Assembly (NCBI RefSeq): GCF_027497195.1
Contig: NZ_CP114905.1
Coordinates: 2,108,001-2,172,000, forward strand
From: Streptomyces sp. WMMC500
Lineage (GTDB): Bacteria; Actinomycetota; Actinomycetes; Streptomycetales; Streptomycetaceae
DNA: 64,000 nt
Direction: 5' to 3'
Part shown: one piece after another, positions 42,887-52,316 of the stretch
Layout of the letters: every line of letters starts with the position of its first letter
Numbering within the stretch: the stretch's first letter is position 1
Program-made: the position numbers and the translations under genes
The notes under the pieces: generated by a model
The model's input: only the letters and a program-made list of their open reading frames with translations
Told to the model about the DNA's origin: nothing
The model's database searches: none

Positions 42887-43912
42887 CTACCGCGTCGCCC
42901 CCGGTGCCGTGGCGCCGTCCGGCTGCGGGGGCGCCGGGGTCTCCCCCGTACCGGGCGGCTCCTGGCCGTCCTCGCCGGTGCCGGGCGGCGTCGTGGTGGG
43001 CGTGGGGGCCGGCGTCGTGCCGCCGCCTCCTCCGGCGCCGGGCGCGGGGCGGTCGCCGCCGCCGGGCTGCGGGGTGGACGTGCCGCCGGGCTCGGGGTCG
43101 CCGCCGGTGCCGTCGTCCGGGGAGCCGGTGCCGCCGTCGCGGGGCTCGCCGGAGCCGGTGCCGGGGGTGCCGCCGGTTTCGCCGGTCCCGCCGGTCCCCT
43201 CGGTCTCCTCGGAGCCGGGTTCGAGGGTGCCGTCGGTGGTGTGGTCGCCGTCGTCGGGCGCCGGCGGAGAGTCGGACTTTTGTTCACCGGGGCTGAAAGA
43301 TGTGCCGGTGCGGTCGTCGCCCCAGGCGTTGGAGAGCGGCCCGCCGGTGAGCTTCTCGATGCCGAAGACCACGGCCATCACGGCGAGGAACGTCCCGGCC
43401 GCGACCGGCGCGACGCGCCGCCAGCCGCGGGCGCGGGTGCCGTGGGTGCGGGGCGCGCCGAAACCGCCGGCAGGCAGGGGTGCGGCCGGCCCGGTGGCCG
43501 GGTCGCCGGGCTCCGGCCGGGCGACGGGCAGCAGTCGGGTCGCGTCGTCGGCCGGGGATGCCACGGTCCTGAGCAGGTGTGTCTCGTCGTCGGCCCGGTT
43601 GCGTACGGGCGCCGGCAGCGGCGTCGTCTGCTTGTGCAGCGCCTTCGGCGCCGCGACCGCCGCGTCCTTCAACTGCTGGCCGGTGCGCCGGAAGACGTGC
43701 TGGAAGAGGGCCCCGCCGGCCGTGGCGCCGACGCTGACGACGCCGGCGCCGACGATCGTGCCGTACACACCCATGCTGGACGCGAGGAACGCGGCCACCA
43801 TCGTGGCCGACGCACCTCCCGCGACCTGGGCGCCGCTCAGCTCGATGCGCCCCCTGCGCCTCTCCTCGCCCTCGTCGTGCGCCGTCGCGCCCGTCGTGCT
43901 CCGCATCTCCAT
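42887..43912 (-). CDS. Membrane protein with long Gly/Pro/Thr-rich tail
   Basis: A 341-residue protein of unknown function. A hydrophobic region rich in Gly/Ala (about 33-75, MVAAFLASSMGVYGTIVGAGVVSV) is followed by a cytosolic-type linker, a single transmembrane helix (APVAAGTFLAVMAVVFGI, about 168-185), and a ~130-residue low-complexity C-tail of Gly, Pro, Thr, Glu and Asp. The tail is likely outside the membrane and disordered. The opposite strand also gives a long open frame, but that one lacks any domain. Start could be ATG 43912 or 43906. Confidence 0.7.
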   Translation of the reverse strand: MEMRSTTGATAHDEGEERRRGRIELSGAQVAGGASATMVAAFLASSMGVYGTIVGAGVVSVGATAGGALFQHVFRRTGQQLKDAAVAAPKALHKQTTPLPAPVRNRADDETHLLRTVASPADDATRLLPVARPEPGDPATGPAAPLPAGGFGAPRTHGTRARGWRRVAPVAAGTFLAVMAVVFGIEKLTGGPLSNAWGDDRTGTSFSPGEQKSDSPPAPDDGDHTTDGTLEPGSEETEGTGGTGETGGTPGTGSGEPRDGGTGSPDDGTGGDPEPGGTSTPQPGGGDRPAPGAGGGGGTTPAPTPTTTPPGTGEDGQEPPGTGETPAPPQPDGATAPGATR

Positions 43913-44324
43913 CCCAAGATCGCTCCGATGGCCTCCCGGCCCCCATGGACGAGCGCGCGGACGGACCAGATAGTTCCGATTACGGGGATTCTGTGAGGCA
44001 TCGCACCTCTTGATCGAACCGGGGCGGAACAGGCAGACTCAACTGCCGTGCAACGTTCCGCGTTCGGTGGCGCGCCGGTCCACCCACATGGCTCGAATGG
44101 AGTACTGTGGGCGAGCCAGTGCTCCGGTGTCCGTCCGACGGCGGCGATCACGGCCGCTGCGTTGCAAATGCGTAACCGTGTCATAGCGGCGCATCGGGTT
44201 CAAAGACCCGACACGCCGGGCAACTCAGCAATGTTGTGGCAGGCTGCACCCGGGCAGGCCACACTCGACTAGCGGAAAGAGCAGCGACGCACCGAACGTC
44301 GGCAGGCACCACCGGGAGGTTCCC
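43913..44324. other. Intergenic region upstream of sepH
   Basis: 412 bases between divergent genes. It contains the promoters of sepH and of the membrane-protein gene. A direct repeat GGCAGGC (44240s and 44250s) and the sequence TTGTGG...CACACT lie 60-90 bases before sepH, but no promoter fits clearly. No gene or strong hairpin seen. Confidence 0.5.
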
Positions 44325-45413
44325 ATGCCCGAACTGCGTGTCGTGGCGGTCAGTAACGACGGCACACGGCTGGTGCTGAAGGCTGCGGACAGTACGGAGT
44401 ACACCCTTCCGATTGACGAGCGTCTGCGCGCTGCCGTGCGCAACGACCGTGCCCGGCTCGGTCAGATCGAGATCGAGGTCGAGAACCACCTGCGTCCCCG
44501 CGACATCCAGGCGCGGATACGAGCCGGGGCGTCAGCGGAGGAGGTCGCCGCGCTCGCCGGGATCCCCGTCGACCGCGTCCGGCGCTTCGAGGGTCCGGTG
44601 CTGGCGGAGCGGGCGTTCATGGCCGAGCGGGCCCGCAAGACACCGCTGCGCCGCCCCGGCGAGAGCGCCGGTCCCGCGCTGGGCGAGGCGGTCGCCGAGC
44701 GGCTGATGATGCGCGGCGCGGAGAAGGACTCCGCGCGGTGGGACTCCTGGCGCCGGGACGACGGCACCTGGGAGGTGCTGCTCGTCTACCGGGTCGCCGG
44801 TGAGCCGCACAACGCCGGCTGGACGTACGACCCGCCGCGGCGGCTCGTGCAGCCCGTCGACGACGAGGCGCGCGCGCTGATCGGCGACACCGACGCCTCG
44901 CCGGAGCCGAGCCTGCCCTTCGTGCCCAAGATCGCGCGGCTGCCGCGGAGTCCGGAGCGGCCGGGCGACGGGCGCGGGGACAGGGACGCCGCCGGCGAGG
45001 ACCGCGGGGACTCCCTGACCAGCCTGCTGGAGGCGGTGCCGAGCTTCCGGGGCGACCTGGTCGTGCCGGACCAGTCCGCGTCGGCCTCCGCGTCCGACGG
45101 GCCTGCCGGGACGGCCGGTTCCGCCGGTTCCGCCACGAAGCCGGGCCCGGTCCACGGGCCGGTGCCGGGACCGCCGCCGGAGGAGGACCCCGAGCCGCCC
45201 GCGGTGGAGGAGGAGCCTCCGGCGCCCGCGGCGAGCGCGGGTTCCGCCTACGCGGACGTGCTGATGCCGCGGAGCGTCTCGGCGCACCGGGAGCGGCTGA
45301 CGGGGCACACGGACCGGCAGGCGGAGGCCGACGGCGTGCGGCCGGGACGCCGGGCCGCGGTGCCGAGCTGGGACGAGATCGTGTTCGGGAGCAGGCGCAA
45401 GAAGCCGGAGTAG
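44325..45413 (+). CDS. sepH: Septation protein SepH
   Basis: A 362-residue cell-division protein that stimulates FtsZ assembly in actinobacteria. The N-terminal DUF3071 domain (1-190) contains a helix-turn-helix (SAEEVAALAGIPVDRVRRFEGPV) and the segment DSWRRDDGTWEVLLVYR. The C-terminal half is long, acidic and low complexity (about 205-320), ending with a basic patch GRRAAVPSWDEIVFGSRRKKPE that is conserved in SepH. The ATG follows GGGAGG. It acts at division septa in the cytoplasm with FtsZ. Confidence 0.94.
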   Translation: MPELRVVAVSNDGTRLVLKAADSTEYTLPIDERLRAAVRNDRARLGQIEIEVENHLRPRDIQARIRAGASAEEVAALAGIPVDRVRRFEGPVLAERAFMAERARKTPLRRPGESAGPALGEAVAERLMMRGAEKDSARWDSWRRDDGTWEVLLVYRVAGEPHNAGWTYDPPRRLVQPVDDEARALIGDTDASPEPSLPFVPKIARLPRSPERPGDGRGDRDAAGEDRGDSLTSLLEAVPSFRGDLVVPDQSASASASDGPAGTAGSAGSATKPGPVHGPVPGPPPEEDPEPPAVEEEPPAPAASAGSAYADVLMPRSVSAHRERLTGHTDRQAEADGVRPGRRAAVPSWDEIVFGSRRKKPE

Positions 45414-45422
45414 CCCTGCGGC

Positions 45423-45464
45423 CGGGCGCGGTTCGTGCGGAGTCGTCCGTACGGACCGCGCCCG
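45423..45464. terminator. Hairpin terminator after sepH
   Basis: CGGGCGCGGT (45423-45432) pairs with ACCGCGCCCG (45455-45464), a 10-bp stem with an internal 22-base loop that can itself fold (TCCGTACGGA). Located between convergent sepH and the rhodanese gene; another GC hairpin overlaps 45480-45525. Confidence 0.5.
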
Positions 45465-45521
45465 CGCCGTGCTCCCGGGACGCCGCCCGCGCGCCGATGC
45501 CGGGATACGCGGGCGGCGCCG

Positions 45522-46349
45522 TCAGCCCGGCTCCGGACCCGTCGCCACCGGACGCGCCGGGTCCGCCACCCACTCCGACCACGAACCCGGGTACAGCGCC
45601 GCGGGGATGCCCGCGATCGTGAGGGCCAGCACCTCCTGGGCCGCCGACACACCCGAGCCGCAGTACACCCCGACCTCCGTGCCCGGGGCGGCCCCCAGGG
45701 CGCGGAAGCGCGCCGCCAGGTCGGCCGCGGGCCGATAAGTCAGGTCGTCGCCGAGGTTCTCCGTCGTCGGCGCCGAGACCGCGCCCGGGATATGGCCCGC
45801 GACCGGGTCGACGGGCTCCGTCTCGCCGCGGTACCGCTCGCCCGCACGGGCGTCGAACAGGACGCCGTGGCGGGCGAGTCCGGCGGCCTCCTCCGCGGTG
45901 AGCACCGGCAGCGCACCGGGCTCCGGCGTGAAGTCGCCGGCGCCGTCCGCCGGCGCCGCGCGGGAGAGTTCGCCGGGCCAGGCGGCCAGGCCGCCGTCGA
46001 GGACGCGCACGTCCGGGTGGCCGGTGTAGCGCAGCAGCCACCAGCAGCGCGCGGCCGACCAGCCCTGACCGCCGTCGTACACGACCACGGGCCGGTCGCC
46101 CGAGACGCCGGCGCGGCGCATGGCGGCGCCGAAGACGCCGAGGTCGGGCAGCGGATGGCGGCCCTTGGGGCCGGGCGGGGCGGCCAGTTCCGTGGCCAGG
46201 TCGACGTAGGCGGCGCCGGGGATGTGGCCCGCGTCGTACTCGGGACGGCCGGGCGGGCCGCCGAGCGTCCAGCGCACGTCGAGCACGACGGGCGGTCGCG
46301 GGCCCGCCAGGTCGCTCGCGAGATCGGTTCCGGAGATGATGGCATCCAT
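45522..46349 (-). CDS. Thiosulfate/3-mercaptopyruvate sulfurtransferase (rhodanese)
   Basis: A 275-residue protein with two rhodanese domains. The N-terminal non-catalytic domain has VVLDVRWTLGG and GHIPGAAYVDL. The C-terminal domain has the catalytic loop YCGSGVSAAQE, whose CGSGV sequence matches mercaptopyruvate sulfurtransferases. It transfers sulfur to cyanide or thiols. The ATG at 46349 (MDAIISG) follows AGGATGG; an ATG nine bases upstream is also possible. Confidence 0.93.
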   Translation of the reverse strand: MDAIISGTDLASDLAGPRPPVVLDVRWTLGGPPGRPEYDAGHIPGAAYVDLATELAAPPGPKGRHPLPDLGVFGAAMRRAGVSGDRPVVVYDGGQGWSAARCWWLLRYTGHPDVRVLDGGLAAWPGELSRAAPADGAGDFTPEPGALPVLTAEEAAGLARHGVLFDARAGERYRGETEPVDPVAGHIPGAVSAPTTENLGDDLTYRPAADLAARFRALGAAPGTEVGVYCGSGVSAAQEVLALTIAGIPAALYPGSWSEWVADPARPVATGPEPG

Positions 46350-46551
46350 GGAGGCCATCCTGGCGCAGAGTCGCGCCGCGCCTCCCGCCCCGCCCCACCG
46401 ACCCGAAAGCGAATACTTCGCATCGCGACGGACAATTTTCCAACGGATCGGCGCAGAGGGGGCGCACTGCGGCACGGGGGATGAAAACATCTGCAGGGGC
46501 GTCACCGGAACGTCACCCACCGCCACCTTCCGATGGTCAGAGAGGGCTGCC

Positions 46552-47313
46552 ATGTCCGAAGGAGCGAACCTCTGCGCGCCGGGCACACCGTGCTGGGTGA
46601 GCCTGATGGTGCACGGGCTGGACAGGACCGAGGAGTTCTACCGGGGCCTGTTCGGCTGGGACTTCGAAGAGGGCCCGCGTGCGCTGGGCGCGCACCGGCT
46701 GGCACACCTCGACGGCGGCCAGGTCGCGGCGATCGGCGCGATGGCGCCGGAGCACAGGCTGCCGGTGGCCTGGACCCCGTACCTGGCGACCGACGACGCC
46801 GACGCCGCCACCGAGCAGGTGCGCTGCTGCGGCGGGACGGTGGGGGTGGGGCCGCTGGACGCCGACGCGGCCGGCCGTAAGGCGATCTGCTCGGACCCGG
46901 CGGGCGCGGTGTTCGGGCTGTGGCAGCCGCGGCGGCACTCGCCGGTGGAGCGGCCGGTGCGGCCGGGCACGCCGGCGTGGAACGACCTGCTGGTAGCGGA
47001 GCCGGCGCTGGTCGCGAAGTTCTACGAGCTGGTCTTCGGCTACGACGTGCGTTCGGAGGGCGACACGGCGACGCTGTACGTCGGGGGCCGGCCCGTGGCG
47101 TCGGTCCGCGCCGCGGACGAGGAGACGCTGCGCGAGACGGGCCCGCGCTGGACGACGCACTTCGAGGTCGCCGACGTGGACGCCGCCGTGGCGCGGGCGG
47201 TGGAGCTGGGCGGGCGGCAGGTGCGCGAGCCGCACGAGACGGCCGCGGGGCGGCTGGCGGAGGTCGCGGACGTCGAGGGCGCGCGGTTCATGCTGGTGCA
47301 CTCCCCGCGTTAG
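46552..47313 (+). CDS. Two-domain VOC (glyoxalase/dioxygenase fold) protein
   Basis: A 253-residue protein of two tandem VOC domains: residues 1-125 (CWVSLMVHGLDRTEEFYRGLFGWDFEEG) and 135-253 (WNDLLVAEPALVAKFYELVFGYDV). The repeat is typical of hydroxylase-like Streptomyces proteins with unknown substrate. Metal-ligand positions of true glyoxalases are only partly present. The ATG follows GAGAGGG. It is divergent from the rhodanese gene, with 202 bases between. Confidence 0.88.
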   Translation: MSEGANLCAPGTPCWVSLMVHGLDRTEEFYRGLFGWDFEEGPRALGAHRLAHLDGGQVAAIGAMAPEHRLPVAWTPYLATDDADAATEQVRCCGGTVGVGPLDADAAGRKAICSDPAGAVFGLWQPRRHSPVERPVRPGTPAWNDLLVAEPALVAKFYELVFGYDVRSEGDTATLYVGGRPVASVRAADEETLRETGPRWTTHFEVADVDAAVARAVELGGRQVREPHETAAGRLAEVADVEGARFMLVHSPR

Positions 47314-47410
47314 GCGGGCGCGCCGCCGGGGGCCGCGGGCGTACGGCTCGTGGCCCCCGTATCGGCGGGCCGGTCCCGGGGATCCGGCCCGGCAGGTATG
47401 GCGGTCCGGC

Positions 47411-48625
47411 TCAGGAGCGTACGGAGAGCAGCGGGACCAACTGCTCCGCCGGGGTCAGCGAGCCGTGCATGCCGGCGAGCGCGGACTCCTTGGGCTCCGT
47501 GCGGGTGGCGACGATCGCGATGTCGTCCGCCGCGGCCACGATGACGTCCCCGAGCCGGTCCCGTACCCGCTCGTCGACCTTCGGCCCGAACCACCCCAGC
47601 GCGACGGCCTCTTCGCGGCTCGCCACCCAGGCGCGCTCGCCCAGCACCTCGCGCCAGACGGTGAGCACGTCGGCGGCGGCGCCCGGGGCCGCGTACACGT
47701 GCCGCGCGCGGCCCTCGCCGCCGAGGAGCCGGACGCCGGCGCGCAGCTCCCAGTCCTCGTCGACGTCGTAGCGCGCGTCGGCGGTGAAGGGGATGTCGAC
47801 CATGCCGTGGTCGGCGGTCACGTGGAGGGCGGCGCGCGGCGGCAGTTGCTCGGCGAGGCGGCGGGCGAGGCGGTCGGCGTAGCCGAGCTGGCCGCGCCAG
47901 GCGTCGGAGTCGACGCCGTGCCGGTGGCCGTTGCCGTCGACCTCGCTGTAGTACGTGTAGACGAGCGTGCGGTCGGCGGCGGCGAGTTGGGCGGCGGCGA
48001 CGTCCATCCGCTCCTCCCCCGACAGCCGGCCGTGGAAGGTGCCGCCGCTGAGGGCGACCGTCGTCAGCGGGGTGGTCTCGAAGGCGGGCGAGGAGACCTG
48101 CGCGGTGTGCACGCCGGCGTCGTGGGCGAGTTGGAAGACCGTGGGGTACGGCTGCCACGCGCGCGGTGCCGTCCAGGGCTGCCAGCGGAGCTGGTTCATC
48201 AGCTCGCCGGTGCCGGGGTCGCGCACCATGTAGCCCGGCAGGCCGTGGGCGCCGGGCGGCAGGCCCGTACCCACGGAGGCGAGGGAGGTGGCGGTGGTGG
48301 CGGGGAAGCCGGCGGTCAGCGGCTCGCCGGTGGCCAGCCCGTGCAGGAAGGGGGCGTCCTCGGGGTGGGCGAGCAACTGCTCCCAGCCGAGGCCGTCGAT
48401 GAGGAACACGCAGACGCGGTCGGCCGGTTCGACCCCGGCGAGGGCCGGCACGAAGCCGGGGACGCCGAGGCCGGCGGCGACGCTGGGCAGCAGGTCGGCC
48501 AGGGAGCGGGTGCCGTAGCGGGGGGCGGGCGCGGCGGCGGGGTCGAGGGGCGCGGGCCACTCCCCCGCGTCCGGTGGCGCGCCGTCCTGTGTCCCGTGGC
48601 CCGGTGTCCCCCCCGTGGCCGGCAT
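47411..48625 (-). CDS. Alkaline phosphatase superfamily nucleotide pyrophosphatase/phosphodiesterase
   Basis: A 404-residue metal-dependent hydrolase. Metal and nucleophile motifs are CVFLIDGLGWEQ, the catalytic Thr within TAGFPATTATSLASVGTG, YYSEVDGNGH, and TADHGM with VHVT just before. This set matches the type I phosphodiesterase/nucleotide pyrophosphatase group. The ATG touches the stop of the DUF5998 gene (TGATG), implying coupling. Confidence 0.92.
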   Translation of the reverse strand: MPATGGTPGHGTQDGAPPDAGEWPAPLDPAAAPAPRYGTRSLADLLPSVAAGLGVPGFVPALAGVEPADRVCVFLIDGLGWEQLLAHPEDAPFLHGLATGEPLTAGFPATTATSLASVGTGLPPGAHGLPGYMVRDPGTGELMNQLRWQPWTAPRAWQPYPTVFQLAHDAGVHTAQVSSPAFETTPLTTVALSGGTFHGRLSGEERMDVAAAQLAAADRTLVYTYYSEVDGNGHRHGVDSDAWRGQLGYADRLARRLAEQLPPRAALHVTADHGMVDIPFTADARYDVDEDWELRAGVRLLGGEGRARHVYAAPGAAADVLTVWREVLGERAWVASREEAVALGWFGPKVDERVRDRLGDVIVAAADDIAIVATRTEPKESALAGMHGSLTPAEQLVPLLSVRS

Positions 48626-49215
48626 CAGGCTTCGGGACCGGCGGCGGTGGCTTCGGAGAGCGCCTGCGCGAAGTCCAGGGCCTGCCGTACGGTCTCGGGG
48701 CCGTCGCCCGCCTCGCTGACGCGCAGGCTCAGGTCGTCGGCGGTGGCCGAGCCGGTGTAGCCGTGGTCGGCGTCGCAGTTGGGGTCGCCGCAGGTGGCGG
48801 GCTCCATGTCGAGCCGGCTGACGGCGCCCCAGCCGACGGTCAGCACGACCTCGCGGGGCAGGCTGCCGGCGGTGTACGCCTCGGGGTTGCCGACGACGCG
48901 GCTGAGGACGACCGAGGAGATCCGGGCGAGCTTGACGGACTCGGTGGAGGTGGTGGCGTACGGCGTCGGGGAGGTGGTGTCGGCGGCCTGCTCGTCGGTG
49001 TGGCTGACGATGAAGCGGCTGTCGGTGAGTACGAGCACGGTGACGTGGCGCCGGACCTCGTTGGCGTCGAACGTCGTCTCCTGGTGGACCAGGTACGCGG
49101 ACACGGGCTCCCCGCCGACGGCGGCCTCCACCGCCTCCGCCACGAGGGCGGGGTAGTAGCCGCTGCGCTCGATCGCCGCGCGCAGCCCCTTGGTCGCGGT
49201 CCCGGTCTTAGCCAT
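48625..49215 (-). CDS. DUF5998 protein
   Basis: A 196-residue soluble protein conserved in Streptomyces, function unknown. Its sequence AKTGTATKGLRAAIERSGYYPALVAEAVEAA begins a mainly alpha/beta domain with a Cys pair in CGDPNCDADHGY that may bind a metal. Coupled by one base to the downstream pyrophosphatase gene. Confidence 0.87.
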   Translation of the reverse strand: MAKTGTATKGLRAAIERSGYYPALVAEAVEAAVGGEPVSAYLVHQETTFDANEVRRHVTVLVLTDSRFIVSHTDEQAADTTSPTPYATTSTESVKLARISSVVLSRVVGNPEAYTAGSLPREVVLTVGWGAVSRLDMEPATCGDPNCDADHGYTGSATADDLSLRVSEAGDGPETVRQALDFAQALSEATAAGPEA

Positions 49216-49356
49216 GCGCCCATCCTACGGCCAGCAGTGCCCGCCCCGGTCCGCCGGAGTGAGGCCCCGGGGGGCGGGCGGGGCGCGCGGGCCGGCCCCG
49301 GCGGGGTACGGCCGGCATCGGGCCCGGTCGGGGGCGCACGCCGGCGCGCGGCGGGG

Positions 49357-52098
49357 TCAGTAGCGGGGCATCCGGCGGGCGCCGAGGTCGATGCGGGGCG
49401 GCGGCGGGGCCAGCCGCAGAGCGGCGGACAGCACGCTGACGCCGTGCGGGGCCACCACGACCGGGGACAGCTCGGCGGAGACCACCTCGGGGTGCTCGTC
49501 GACGAAGATCGACAGCCGCAGCAGCAGTTCCTCCAGGGCCGCCGTGTCCACCGGCTGGGCGCCGCGCCAGCCGAACAGCAGCGGGGCCCCGCGGACGGCG
49601 CGGATCAGCTCGGCGGCGTCGCGGTCGGTGGCGGGCACGAGCCGGTGCGCGACGTCGCCGAGCAGCTCGGCGGGGGCGCCGGCCAGGCCGAAGGAGAGCA
49701 CCGCGCCGACGCCGGGGTCGACGGTGGCGCGGACGACGGTGTCGACACCGCGCGGGGCCATGGCCTGAACCACCGGCTGCAGCTCGGCGGCGGCGCCGAG
49801 GGTGCCGGTCAGCTCGGCGTGGGCGAGGCGCAACTGTTCCTCGCCGGCGAGGTCGAGGCGTACGCCGCCGAGGTCGGGGCGGTGCCGCAGGTGGACGGCG
49901 GTGGTCTTGAGCGCCACGGGGTAGCCGAGGCGGGCGGCGGCGGCCGCGGCGGCTTCCGGGTCGGGGGCGGGCAGCGCGGGCAACACGGTGATCCCGTACC
50001 GGGCCAGCACGCGCACCGCGGCCTGCTCGGGTACGTCGACGGGCACGCCCTCCGCGTCCGGCAGCAGCTCCGCGATGTCCGCCGCGGCGCCCGCCGGGTC
50101 CAGGTCGTCGTACTCCGGCACCCGGCCCGGGTCCGCCGCGCGCCGGCGCCACTGGGCGTACCGCACCGCCTGCGCCAGGGCCCGCGCCGCCCGCTCCCCC
50201 GCCGGGTACGTCGGGATGCCGTCCGGCGGGGCCGCCAGGGCGGCGGGCAGGCCCTCGATCTCCAGGTGGACGACGGCCACCGGCTTCGTCGCGCCGGCCG
50301 CCGCCGCGCGCAGCGCCGCCGCGAGCGCCCCCGCGTCCTGCGGCCCCGGCACCGCGGCGAGCGCGGGCACGTCCGGGTCCGCAACCCACGGGATCGTCGT
50401 CACCAGCACCGCGTCGCAGCCGTCCTCGGCCAGCGCGCCGGCGACGGCGGCCCGGAAGTCCTCCGGCGCCGCGGCCGCGGTCAGGTCGCGCGGGGGCAGC
50501 GGGCGCAGTCCGGCGGCGCGGCAGGCGTCGTACGCGAGGAGGCCGAGGGAGTCGGAGTTGCCGACGATCGCGACCCGCGGCCCGGCGGGCAGGGGCTGGG
50601 CGGCGAGCAGCAGCCCGGTGTCGACGAGTTCGGTGACGGTGTCGACGGCGACGACCCCGGCCTGGCGCAGCAGCGCGCCGACGGTCTCGGCGGGCACGGA
50701 CGTGCGCGGCACGGCGTGGCCGGGCGGCATGCTGGCGCTGTGCCGGGCCCCCTTGACGACCACGACGGGCTTCTCGGCCGACGTGCGGCGGGCGAGGCGG
50801 GTGAACTTGCGCGGGTTGCCGAGGGATTCGAGATACATGAGGACGACGTCGGTGGCGCCGTCGTCGTGCCAGTACTGCAGCAGGTCGTTGCCGGAGACGT
50901 CGGCGCGGTTGCCGGCGGAGACGAACGTGGACACCCCGGTGAGCGCCGCGCCGGGCCGCCGGTGCAGCCCGGACAGCAGCGCGATGCCGATGGCGCCGGA
51001 CTGCGTGAAGACCCCGACGCGCCCGGCGCCCGCGGGCTCGGGCGCGAGGGTGGCGTTCAGGCGTACGGGCGGGGCGGTGTTGAGGACGCCGAAGGCGTTG
51101 GGGCCGATGACCCGCATCCCGTGGCCGCGGGCCTGCCGGACGAGGTCGCGCTGCCGCGCCCGGCCGGCGGGGCCCTCCTCGGCGTAGCCGGAGGAGAGCA
51201 CGACGAGCCCCTGCACGCCCTGTTCGCCGCAGTCGTCGACGACGTCGGGGACGCGGGCGGCGGGCACGGCGACGACGGCGAGGTCGACGGGCTCGTCGAT
51301 GTCGCGCACGGAGCGGCGGGCGGGGACGTCCTCCGGCAGGAGCCGGTCCTGCCCCGCGGGGTACGCGTGGTTCACGGCGTAGACCCGGCCGGTGAAGCCG
51401 GCGGCGAGGAGGTTGGCGAGGACGGTGCGGCCGACGCCGCCGGGGCGGCGGCCGACGCCGACCACGGCGACGGAGCGCGGGGCGAGCAGCCGCCGCACGG
51501 AGCGGGCCTCGGCCCGCTGCTCGCGGGCGTGCATGACCGCGAGCGACCGCTCGGTGGGCTCCAGTGGGAACTCCAGCCGCACGACGCCGTCCTCGAAGCT
51601 GCGCTTCTGCGTGTAGCCGGCGTCCGTGAAGACCTTCATCATGCGGCTGTTGGCGGGCAGCACGTCGGCGACGAAACGGCGCACGCCCCGCTCGCGGGCG
51701 CAGGCCGCGATGTGCTCCAGCAGCACGGAGGCGACGCCGCGGCCCTGCTGGTCGTCCTGGACGAGGAACGCCACCTCGGCCTGCGGCGCCCCGTCGGGGG
51801 CGGGCTCGGTGCGGTCGTAGCGCACGGTGGCGATGAAGGCGTCGCCGACGACGGCCGCCAGGCCCACCCGGTCGACGTAGTCGTGGTGGGTGAAGCGGTG
51901 CACGTCCTTGGCGGAGAGCTGCGGGTGCGGGGCGAAGAAGCGCAGGTACTTGGACTCGTCGGAGACCCGGTCGAAGAACGCGACGAGCCGGTCGGCGTCG
52001 TCCGGGACGATCGGCCTGACCTCCGCGGTGCCGCCGTCGCGCAGCACGACGTCGGCTTCCCAGTGGGTGGGGTACTCATGTGCCGACGGGGTGGACAT
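49357..52098 (-). CDS. GNAT acetyltransferase fused to NDP-forming acyl-CoA synthetase
   Basis: A 913-residue fusion. The N-terminal GNAT domain (about 25-195) has the acetyl-CoA loop QQGRGVASVLLEH. A CoA-binding domain (PRSVAVVGVGRRPGGVGRTVL, about 205-330), a succinyl-CoA-ligase-like flavodoxin domain with TQSGAIGIA, and an ATP-grasp domain (about 690-900) follow. Domain order is the reverse of E. coli PatZ, where GNAT is C-terminal. Such proteins acetylate lysines of acyl-CoA synthetases. The ACD part may be non-catalytic and serve as a sensor, by family analogy. Confidence 0.92.
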   Translation of the reverse strand: MSTPSAHEYPTHWEADVVLRDGGTAEVRPIVPDDADRLVAFFDRVSDESKYLRFFAPHPQLSAKDVHRFTHHDYVDRVGLAAVVGDAFIATVRYDRTEPAPDGAPQAEVAFLVQDDQQGRGVASVLLEHIAACARERGVRRFVADVLPANSRMMKVFTDAGYTQKRSFEDGVVRLEFPLEPTERSLAVMHAREQRAEARSVRRLLAPRSVAVVGVGRRPGGVGRTVLANLLAAGFTGRVYAVNHAYPAGQDRLLPEDVPARRSVRDIDEPVDLAVVAVPAARVPDVVDDCGEQGVQGLVVLSSGYAEEGPAGRARQRDLVRQARGHGMRVIGPNAFGVLNTAPPVRLNATLAPEPAGAGRVGVFTQSGAIGIALLSGLHRRPGAALTGVSTFVSAGNRADVSGNDLLQYWHDDGATDVVLMYLESLGNPRKFTRLARRTSAEKPVVVVKGARHSASMPPGHAVPRTSVPAETVGALLRQAGVVAVDTVTELVDTGLLLAAQPLPAGPRVAIVGNSDSLGLLAYDACRAAGLRPLPPRDLTAAAAPEDFRAAVAGALAEDGCDAVLVTTIPWVADPDVPALAAVPGPQDAGALAAALRAAAAGATKPVAVVHLEIEGLPAALAAPPDGIPTYPAGERAARALAQAVRYAQWRRRAADPGRVPEYDDLDPAGAAADIAELLPDAEGVPVDVPEQAAVRVLARYGITVLPALPAPDPEAAAAAAARLGYPVALKTTAVHLRHRPDLGGVRLDLAGEEQLRLAHAELTGTLGAAAELQPVVQAMAPRGVDTVVRATVDPGVGAVLSFGLAGAPAELLGDVAHRLVPATDRDAAELIRAVRGAPLLFGWRGAQPVDTAALEELLLRLSIFVDEHPEVVSAELSPVVVAPHGVSVLSAALRLAPPPPRIDLGARRMPRY

Positions 52099-52316
52099 GG
52101 GCCCAGGTTACGGTCCGCGCATGCTGGCGGGAGCGCGGGCGGCAGGGCAGGCTGAGGTGACCGCGGGGCGCGCCGGGCGCCGCGGGGCGGCCGGGGCAGG
52201 CGGCACAGGGCGGGAGACGAAGGGCGGCGGGGGTGGGAGACGAAGGGCCCGTGCCCCGGAACGCCGCAGGCCGGCGCGGTCCGACCGCGGTCCGGTCCAC
52301 TCGGCGCGCGTGCGAG

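Noticed and set aside
42909..43973. Plus-strand open frame opposite the membrane protein
   Set aside because: Low-complexity Pro/Ser/Gly/Val throughout; the minus-strand reading gives plausible transmembrane segments and a start near a gap.
44220..44275. TTGTGG...CACACT as sepH promoter
   Set aside because: Spacing is about 20 bases and the -10 is poor; kept only as a note in the intergenic entry.
47314..47410. GC hairpins between VOC and pyrophosphatase genes
   Set aside because: Stems of only 7 bp, common by chance at this GC content.
48574..52155. Plus-strand open frame of 1193 codons
   Set aside because: Antisense to the GNAT/acyl-CoA synthetase fusion and DUF5998; Gly/Val/Arg-rich with no family signature.
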